A stretch of DNA of 64,000 nucleotides. Source: an uncultured Pelagibacteraceae bacterium. Lineage in GTDB: Bacteria; Pseudomonadota; Alphaproteobacteria; Pelagibacterales; Pelagibacteraceae. Position numbers and translations under genes: made by a program. The DNA is taken from assembly GCA_902599665.1 (NCBI GenBank), contig CACKGK010000005.1:1-64000 (forward strand), written 5' to 3'. Below the pieces are notes generated by a model. That model saw only the letters and a program-made list of their open reading frames with translations. It had not been told where the DNA came from and ran no database searches. Shown here piece after piece: positions 58,198 to 64,000 of the stretch; the first letter of the stretch is position 1, and each line of letters begins with the position of its first letter.

Positions 58198-58857
58198 TTA
58201 TGCCTTATTCCTTTCCTGGCTAAATTCTCTTGTGAAAATTTCTCCTTTATATATCCAAATTTTAATACCTATTATTCCGTAAGTTGTTAATGCCTCTGCC
58301 TCTGCATAATCGATATCAGCTCTTAGTGTATGAGAAGGTATACTTCCCTCTCTTAACCACTCTGTTCTTGCAATTTCATTTCCACCTAACCTTCCGCTTA
58401 TTGAAACCTTAATTCCTTTTGCTCCTAATCTTAAAGCAGATTGCATGGCTCTTTTCATAGCTCTTCTGTAAGAAACTCTTTTTACTAATTGTTGTGCAAT
58501 ATTTTCAGCAACTAAGTAACTATTTGTTTCAGGTTTTTTTACCTCTTTAATATTTAATACAACTTCATTAGAGGTTAATTTTGAAAGTTTTCCCTTAATT
58601 TTTTCGATATCTGAACCTTTTTTTCCGATAACAAAACCTGGTCTTGATGTATAAATTGTTACAAAACATTTCTGGGTTGTTCTTTCAATCATAACTTTTG
58701 AAACACCAGAATTTACTACATTTTTTTTAATATATTCTCTAATTCTAAAATCCTCTATCAGATTGTTACCAAAATCTTTTTTCTTAGCATACCATACAGA
58801 GTCCCATCCTCTATTTATACCTAGTCTTAAACCTACTGGATTAACCTTTTGTCCCAT
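58198..58857 (-). CDS. rpsC: 30S ribosomal protein S3
   Basis: S3 forms part of the mRNA entry channel. The 219 residues begin [20 protein letters not shown], with the KH motif [17 protein letters not shown] and the C-terminal [20 protein letters not shown] and [10 protein letters not shown]. It overlaps rplV by 17 bases, and the C-terminal tail after IWIYKGEIF is short. Confidence 0.96.
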   Translation of the reverse strand: MGQKVNPVGLRLGINRGWDSVWYAKKKDFGNNLIEDFRIREYIKKNVVNSGVSKVMIERTTQKCFVTIYTSRPGFVIGKKGSDIEKIKGKLSKLTSNEVVLNIKEVKKPETNSYLVAENIAQQLVKRVSYRRAMKRAMQSALRLGAKGIKVSISGRLGGNEIARTEWLREGSIPSHTLRADIDYAEAEALTTYGIIGIKIWIYKGEIFTREFSQERNKA

Positions 58858-59236
58858 GACTCTCCAATTGTTTTGATTGTTCAGTTAAAATTATCGTTAG
58901 ATTAGAATAAGGTTTCATTATTTCTGCAGCTCTACCTTTTGCCCTAGCTCTAAATCTTTTCATGACAACTTGTTTTCCACAATAAGCTTCTTTTATGATC
59001 AATTTATCAATATCATATTGATAATTATTTTCTGCATTTGCAATCGCCGAAGAAATTGTTTTCTTAATATCATTAGATATTCTCTTATCTGAAAAAGATA
59101 AATTTCTAATTGCTATATCGACTTTTTTTCCTACTATTGATTTTAAAATTGGATTTAATTTTTTAGTGCTAGATCTCACATTTTTGTTAACCGACTTCAC
59201 TATTTTAGTATCTATTTGTTTTTTTAACTTAGTCAT
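58841..59236 (-). CDS. rplV: 50S ribosomal protein L22
   Basis: L22 lines the exit tunnel; its beta-hairpin is [20 protein letters not shown]. At 131 residues it has about 15 more N-terminal residues than many homologues, basic and without match. [20 protein letters not shown] follows the standard fold. Confidence 0.95.
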   Translation of the reverse strand: MTKLKKQIDTKIVKSVNKNVRSSTKKLNPILKSIVGKKVDIAIRNLSFSDKRISNDIKKTISSAIANAENNYQYDIDKLIIKEAYCGKQVVMKRFRARAKGRAAEIMKPYSNLTIILTEQSKQLESHGTKG

Positions 59237-59532
59237 TATTTTTTCGCTCCACCTTCTACCTTAGCTTTTTTGTCAGCTGGTGTATGACCAAAAAATTGTC
59301 TTGTCGGAGCAAATTCACCAAGCTTGTGACCAACCATATCTTCAGATATTGTAATAGGGATAAATTTTTTTCCATTATAAATTAAAAAACTTATTCCTAT
59401 AAATTCAGGAATAATTGTAGATTTCCTTGACCAAGTTTTGATAGGTTTTTTAATTGTTTCAGTTTTTTGTTTTTCAACTTTTCTTATTAAGCTTTCTTCA
59501 ACAAATGGTCCTTTCCATACTGATCTAGCCAT
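59236..59532 (-). CDS. rpsS: 30S ribosomal protein S19
   Basis: The 98-residue protein is in the 30S head. [35 protein letters not shown] and [16 protein letters not shown] are family motifs. It starts 3 bases after rplB. Confidence 0.96.
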   Translation of the reverse strand: MARSVWKGPFVEESLIRKVEKQKTETIKKPIKTWSRKSTIIPEFIGISFLIYNGKKFIPITISEDMVGHKLGEFAPTRQFFGHTPADKKAKVEGGAKK

Positions 59533-59535
59533 TAA

Positions 59536-60369
59536 TTATCCTCTTTTCTTCTTTCTTCTTCTAATTATAAATTTATCTGTTCTTTTGTTATCTCTTGTTT
59601 TTAGTCCTTTTGCAGATTGACCTGTTGGCGAAACTGGATGTCTTCCACCTGCTGATTTTCCTTCTCCACCTCCGTGTGGATGATCAACAGGGTTTTTAAC
59701 AACTCCTCTAGTGTGAGGTCTTATTCCTAACCATCGTGATCTTCCTGCTTTACCAATTTTAATATTTTTTTGGTCTGGATTTGATAAAATACCAATAGTA
59801 GCCACAGAGTTAGAGTTTATTTTTCTAACTTCTCCTGATATCATTTTTATAATAGAATAATTTCCTTCAATTCCTGATATAGATACTGAAGTTCCAGCAG
59901 ATCTAGCTATTTTGCCACCGCCACCAGGATTAATTTCTACATTGTGTATATCAATTCCAACTGGAATGTCTTTCAATGGTAAGCAGTTTCCTACTTTAAT
60001 CTCAGAATTTGATCCATTCTGAATCCTATCTCCAATTTTTATATCTTTTGGTGCTAAATAATAAAATCTTTCGCCATCATCAAATTTAACAAGCATTATG
60101 TGACAAGATCTATTTGGATCATACTCAATTCTCTCTACCTCCGCCATTGAACTCATTTTTTTTCTGTAGAAATCAATTTTTCTATATTTGTGCTTATGAC
60201 CACCACCATGATTTCTTGAGGTTATTCGTCCATGATTATTTCTTCCTTTCGATGCATTATTTGCAGAAGTAAGTGCTTTAAATGGTTTGCCCTTCCAGAG
60301 TCCCTCTTTACTAACAAGAATAGTTCCTCTGGTTGATTTAGTGTATGGTTTAAATGTTTTTAATGCCAT
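59536..60369 (-). CDS. rplB: 50S ribosomal protein L2
   Basis: L2 supports the peptidyl-transferase centre and subunit joining. The 277 residues include NNHGRITSRNHGGGHKHKYR and GVVKNPVDHPHGGGEGKSAG with the conserved histidine, then GRHPVSPTGQSAKGLKTR. The basic tail IIRRRKKKRG is normal. Confidence 0.97.
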   Translation of the reverse strand: MALKTFKPYTKSTRGTILVSKEGLWKGKPFKALTSANNASKGRNNHGRITSRNHGGGHKHKYRKIDFYRKKMSSMAEVERIEYDPNRSCHIMLVKFDDGERFYYLAPKDIKIGDRIQNGSNSEIKVGNCLPLKDIPVGIDIHNVEINPGGGGKIARSAGTSVSISGIEGNYSIIKMISGEVRKINSNSVATIGILSNPDQKNIKIGKAGRSRWLGIRPHTRGVVKNPVDHPHGGGEGKSAGGRHPVSPTGQSAKGLKTRDNKRTDKFIIRRRKKKRG

Positions 60370-60373
60370 TATT

Positions 60374-60667
60374 TTAAATTCCTGTTGTTAGATCAATATT
60401 TTGACCTTTTTTAAGAGTTATTATTGCTTTTTTGTAACCTTTCACTCTAACTTTTTTTCCTCTAGTTAATTTAATTCTAGTTTTTTTATTAATTATATTC
60501 ACCTTAACTACGTTTACTTTAAAAATTTTTTCTATATTTGTTTTTAAGTTTTTTTTGTTAGCTTTAGTATTTACTTTAAATATAATTTTGTTTTGTTCAG
60601 AAAGATTTGTAGATTTTTCAGTAACTAAGGGTGAAATTATTTTATCGTATAAATGTATCTTTTCCAT
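60374..60667 (-). CDS. rplW: 50S ribosomal protein L23
   Basis: L23 is the docking site for SRP and trigger factor. The 97 residues show LYDKIISPLVTEKSTNLSEQ, IIFKVNTKANKKNLKTNIEK and GKKVRVKGYKKAIITLKKGQ, a complete fold. Confidence 0.95.
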   Translation of the reverse strand: MEKIHLYDKIISPLVTEKSTNLSEQNKIIFKVNTKANKKNLKTNIEKIFKVNVVKVNIINKKTRIKLTRGKKVRVKGYKKAIITLKKGQNIDLTTGI

Positions 60668-60669
60668 AT

Positions 60670-61290
60670 TTAGTATCTTTTTTCTAATTCTTTGATTGAT
60701 GTTTCTGTAAATATTATTTTTTTAAACTTAGCTAAATCGTAAGCACTGAAATGATTAACATCAGTAATTTTTACATTTGGGATATTTTTTACTGATTTAA
60801 ATATATTATCTTTAGACTTTTTATCAGCAATTATTATTGAATTTTTTGCTTCAAACTTTATTAGGATTTTGTTCATTTCTTTTGTTTTTAAAATTTGTTT
60901 TTCAAAGTCGTTCAAAATTATTAAGTCTTTTAAGTTATTTTTTTTTGTAATTAACGATGCTATACTTAATTTTTTTTCACTTTTATTTAGCTTTCTCTTT
61001 TTGTGGTTTAATTCTCCTTTTGGACCATGCGCTACACCACCACCAACAAAGATGGGAGCCTTTTTACTTGCATGTCTTGCATTACCTGTGCCTTTTTGAG
61101 CATAAATTTTTGATGTTGACCCTTTAATCTCATTTTTTTGTTTAGTTTTAGCTTTTCTACCTTTGTAATTTGCATTTGTTTTGTACAAAACATTACTAAC
61201 AAGTTTATTATTTATTTTAGCTGCAATTATTTTATCAGATATGTCAATTGAGTCTCTTTTTCCATCTAAATTTAATTTATCTATTTTCAT
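60670..61290 (-). CDS. rplD: 50S ribosomal protein L4
   Basis: L4 reaches into the exit tunnel; the extended loop holds GTGNARHASKKAPIFVGGGV and HGPKGELNHKKRKLNKSEKK. NVLYKTNANYKGRKAKTKQK precedes it. The globular part is divergent and lysine-rich, but its 206-residue length is normal. Confidence 0.95.
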   Translation of the reverse strand: MKIDKLNLDGKRDSIDISDKIIAAKINNKLVSNVLYKTNANYKGRKAKTKQKNEIKGSTSKIYAQKGTGNARHASKKAPIFVGGGVAHGPKGELNHKKRKLNKSEKKLSIASLITKKNNLKDLIILNDFEKQILKTKEMNKILIKFEAKNSIIIADKKSKDNIFKSVKNIPNVKITDVNHFSAYDLAKFKKIIFTETSIKELEKRY

Positions 61291-61293
61291 AAT

Positions 61294-62001
61294 TTATTTT
61301 TTCTTATCTTTTATTTTTTTAGACTTTTCAAATATTTCTATTTTTTCAGGTATGGTTAGTTTGTTAATATTTTTTACCGATTTTTTTAATAATACTTCAG
61401 AGTTTTTAGATCCGGGTATCGAACCTTTTAAATATATCAGTTCATTATCTAAATCAGTTTTAATTATTTCAAGATTTTGCATTGTTCTTAATTTATCTCC
61501 CATATGACCAGCCATTTTTTTTCCTTTAAATACTTTTCCTGGGTCTTGGTTTTGTCCTGTAGATCCATGAGCTCTGTGAGATATAGAAACACCGTGTGAT
61601 GCTCTTAAGCCTCCAAAATTGTGTCTTTTCATAGCTCCTGCAAATCCCTTTCCTATGGTTTTTGCTCTCACATCAAGAAACTTAACATCCTTAAATATTT
61701 CAATACCAAATTCATTGCCCTCTTTGTAGTCTGATAATTCTTTTACTCTAAATTCTTTTAATATTTTTTTTGCTTCTGTATTTTTTTTTGCAAAGTATCC
61801 TTTCATTGATTTGGATAATTTTGAATTTTTAATTTTACCATAACCTACTTGAACAGCATTATAGCCTCTGTTTTCCTTATCTATTAATTGAATGACTCGC
61901 CCTTTTTCTATCTTAAGAACAGTAACTGGCACAGATTGTCCACTTTTGAAAAACTCTCTGGTCATACCAATTTTTTTTCCTATCAGGCTTATTTCACTCA
62001 T
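61294..62001 (-). CDS. rplC: 50S ribosomal protein L3
   Basis: The 235 residues include LIGKKIGMTREFFKSGQSVP at the start, the loop near the peptidyl-transferase centre GSTGQNQDPGKVFKGKKMAG, and FAGAMKRHNFGGLRASHGVS. A lysine-rich tail of about 25 residues lengthens the C-terminus beyond the usual 210. Confidence 0.96.
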   Translation of the reverse strand: MSEISLIGKKIGMTREFFKSGQSVPVTVLKIEKGRVIQLIDKENRGYNAVQVGYGKIKNSKLSKSMKGYFAKKNTEAKKILKEFRVKELSDYKEGNEFGIEIFKDVKFLDVRAKTIGKGFAGAMKRHNFGGLRASHGVSISHRAHGSTGQNQDPGKVFKGKKMAGHMGDKLRTMQNLEIIKTDLDNELIYLKGSIPGSKNSEVLLKKSVKNINKLTIPEKIEIFEKSKKIKDKKK

Positions 62002-62309
62002 TAAATTTTAATCTCCACATCAACACCAGATGCTAAATCCAATTTCATTAGAGCTTCTACAGTGGCAGGCGTTGGTTCTATAATATCAATTAATCTTTTG
62101 TGAGTTCTTGTTTCAAATTGTTCTCTACTTTTTTTATCAATATGAGGTGATCTTAATACAGTATATCTCTCTTTTTTTGTTGGGAGCGGAATTGGTCCTT
62201 TAATGTTAGCGCCTGTTCTTTTAACTGTATTTACAATTTCTTCAGTAGACTGATCTAATACCTTATTATCGTAGGCTCTAAGTTTAATTCTAATATTTTG
62301 TTGTTCCAT
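62001..62309 (-). CDS. rpsJ: 30S ribosomal protein S10
   Basis: S10 (NusE) also partners NusB, encoded at 8713-9117, in antitermination. The 102 residues run [51 protein letters not shown] and [13 protein letters not shown]. Only 2 bases separate it from fusA. Confidence 0.97.
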   Translation of the reverse strand: MEQQNIRIKLRAYDNKVLDQSTEEIVNTVKRTGANIKGPIPLPTKKERYTVLRSPHIDKKSREQFETRTHKRLIDIIEPTPATVEALMKLDLASGVDVEIKI

Positions 62310-62311
62310 AT

Positions 62312-64000
62312 TTAACCTGTTTTTTTTGTTACTTCGTCTTGGACATTTTGTGGCACTTTATCATAATGATCGAAGAACATTGAATATTGAGCTCTTCCTT
62401 GTGACATAGATCTTAAATTGTTTATATAGCCAAACATATTTGCTAAAGGTACCATTGCAGTTATTACTGTAGCATTACCTCTTTGTTCCTGTGTACTAAT
62501 TTGTCCACGTCTACTATTTAGATCACCTATTACATCACCCATATAATCCTCTGGTGTAACAACCTCGACTCTCATGATGGGCTCTAATAATTTTAGTGTT
62601 GCTTTAGTACACGCCTCTTTAAAACATTGTCTTGATGCAAGTTCAAATGCCAAGACACTTGAATCTACATCATGGTGTAAACCATCAACAATTGTAACCT
62701 TATAATCAATCAATGGAAAGCCAGCCAAAATTCCTCCATCAGCAATTGTTTCTACACCTTTTTCAACACCTGGTATAAATTCTTTAGGTATCGCTCCTCC
62801 TTTAATTTTGCTCTCAATTTCTCTACCCTTGCCAGGTTCAAGAGGTTCTACAGTAAGTTTAACTCTGGCAAACTGGCCAGCTCCACCACTTTGCTTTTTA
62901 TGAGTATAATCATTTTCAGCAGAGGATAATATTGTTTCTCGGTATGCTACTTGAGGTGCACCCACATTAGCTTCAACTTTAAATTCTCTTTTCATTCTAT
63001 CAACAATAATGTCAAGGTGTAGCTCACCCATCCCTTTAATAATTGTTTGTCCTGACTCTTCATCTGATGTTACTCTAAAAGAAGGGTCTTCTTTTGCTAA
63101 CCTTCCTAAAGCTTCACCCATTTTTTCTTGATCTGCTTTTGTTTTAGGTTCAACTGCAATTTCTATAACAGGATCAGGAAATTCCATAGGTTCTAGTAAA
63201 ACTGGGGTTTCTTTATTCGCTAATGTGTGACCAGTAATTGTATTTTTTAAACCGGCAAGTGCTACTATATCTCCTGCATTAGCTTCTTTAATATCTTCCC
63301 TAGAATTAGCATGCATTAAAAGCATTCTTCCAACTCTTTCTTCCTTATCTTTTGATGTGTTATAAATTCCAGTACCAGATTTAACAGTTCCAGAATAAAT
63401 TCTTATAAATGTTAAACTTCCTACAAATGGATCATTTGCTACTTTAAAAGCTAAAGCTGAAAATGGAGCGCTATCTTCAAATTTCATTTCAATTTCATCA
63501 TCGGATCCAGGTTTTGTGCCTTTGATTGAACCAATGTCTTCGGGACTAGGTAGATAACTTACTACTGCGTCTAACAATGGTTGGACACCTTTATTTTTAA
63601 ATGCAGAACCTGTTAACACTGGTACAAAATCAAATCCTAAACACCCTTTTCTTATACATTTTATCAAATCTTCTTCAGAAATATCCTTTCCACCAAGATA
63701 ATCTTCCATAAGCTTTTCGTCTTGCTCAACAGCAGTTTCAACCAATTCTTGTCTGTATTTCTGAGAGATTTCTTTTAAATCATCAGGAATTTCCTTTAAT
63801 TCCCAAGCTGCACCTAAATCTTCATTTTTCCAGACAATCGCTTTCATTTTGACTAAATCAACTACACCTTTTAATGAAGCTTCCACACCAATTGGAACTT
63901 GCATCACTAAAGGCTTTGCGCCAAGTCGATCTTTTATCATTCCTACGCATCTAAAAAAATCTGCCCCAGTTCTGTCTAATTTATTTACGAAACAAATCCT
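62312..64000 (-). CDS. fusA: Elongation factor G, C-terminal part (start beyond the window)
   Basis: EF-G drives translocation on the ribosome. The frame is open to the window end, where [20 protein letters not shown] gives the G4 motif NKLD of the GTPase domain; roughly the first 130 residues are outside. Domain II ([19 protein letters not shown]), III and IV ([22 protein letters not shown]) and V ([28 protein letters not shown]) are complete. The next gene is rpsJ, with no tuf between. Confidence 0.97.
   Translation of the reverse strand, partial: RICFVNKLDRTGADFFRCVGMIKDRLGAKPLVMQVPIGVEASLKGVVDLVKMKAIVWKNEDLGAAWELKEIPDDLKEISQKYRQELVETAVEQDEKLMEDYLGGKDISEEDLIKCIRKGCLGFDFVPVLTGSAFKNKGVQPLLDAVVSYLPSPEDIGSIKGTKPGSDDEIEMKFEDSAPFSALAFKVANDPFVGSLTFIRIYSGTVKSGTGIYNTSKDKEERVGRMLLMHANSREDIKEANAGDIVALAGLKNTITGHTLANKETPVLLEPMEFPDPVIEIAVEPKTKADQEKMGEALGRLAKEDPSFRVTSDEESGQTIIKGMGELHLDIIVDRMKREFKVEANVGAPQVAYRETILSSAENDYTHKKQSGGAGQFARVKLTVEPLEPGKGREIESKIKGGAIPKEFIPGVEKGVETIADGGILAGFPLIDYKVTIVDGLHHDVDSSVLAFELASRQCFKEACTKATLKLLEPIMRVEVVTPEDYMGDVIGDLNSRRGQISTQEQRGNATVITAMVPLANMFGYINNLRSMSQGRAQYSMFFDHYDKVPQNVQDEVTKKTG

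Noticed and set aside
1..64000. CRISPR array, insertion sequence, integrase, toxin-antitoxin or prophage
   Set aside because: No repeated spacer structure, transposase, recombinase or phage protein was seen in any frame. The only tRNA is not followed by an integrase or a repeated tRNA end.

Overview
The window is very AT-rich and densely packed. Genes overlap by a few bases or meet end to end, and no gap exceeds about 75 bases once the frameshifted gene at 1163-2184 is counted. The ribosomal cluster has the alphaproteobacterial order (secY-adk-rpsM-rpsK-rpoA-rplQ). Together with a soxBDAG sarcosine oxidase operon, a K+-independent H+-pyrophosphatase and small streamlined proteins, this points to a SAR11/Pelagibacterales bacterium. 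That assignment rests on gene content and style; no database search was possible.

Layout. (1) 1-5573 is an accessory surface-glycan block. On the minus strand lie a GIY-YIG protein, a 700-residue double glycosyltransferase, a frameshifted heptosyltransferase-like gene, a GT4 glycosyltransferase and the start of a sugar nucleotidyltransferase. On the plus strand lies a lone GT-A-like protein. (2) 5578-7683 is hppA. (3) 7758-15127 (minus) is a long operon: 2OG-Fe(II) hydroxylase-like gene, rpiB, glyA, nrdR, ribD, ribE, ribB(A), ribH, nusB, thiL. It faces hemB (plus). (4) 16177-23498 (minus) is a ten-gene operon: dapA, smpB, folK, rsh, pyrE, pdxJ, acpS, lepB, rnc, recO. (5) 23526-30941 carries a lytic transglycosylase, tRNA-Ser(GCU) and soxB-soxD-soxA-soxG. 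(6) 30903-37091 (minus) holds a MATE exporter, trhO, an O-methyltransferase and gatC-gatA-gatB. (7) 37142-43503 (plus) holds ruvX, pyrB, a dihydroorotase-like pyrX, plsY, topA and a RidA-family gene. (8) 43504-49420 holds ugd-galU, panC, mgtE, lipB and an rluC/rluD-type gene. (9) 49433-64000 (minus) is the ribosomal-protein supercluster from fusA (cut by the window end) to rplQ.

How the genes work together. One-carbon and amine metabolism appears as sarcosine oxidase, which delivers methyl groups to tetrahydrofolate and yields glycine, with glyA and folK elsewhere in the window. Riboflavin synthesis is almost complete, but the GTP cyclohydrolase II half of RibBA has lost its metal and catalytic motifs, so that step must come from another gene. 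The pyrimidine genes include a dihydroorotase homologue without its metal-binding HxH, probably a structural partner of PyrB. galU and ugd make UDP-glucose and UDP-glucuronate, which could feed the glycan genes.

I saw no CRISPR array, insertion sequence, prophage or toxin-antitoxin pair. The most unusual material is the glycan block with its broken gene, and a set of streamlined or degenerate versions of otherwise conserved proteins: L24 without its C-terminus, a Rel/SpoT protein without its middle domains, NrdR with CxC knuckles, no rpmD, and no tuf between fusA and rpsJ.
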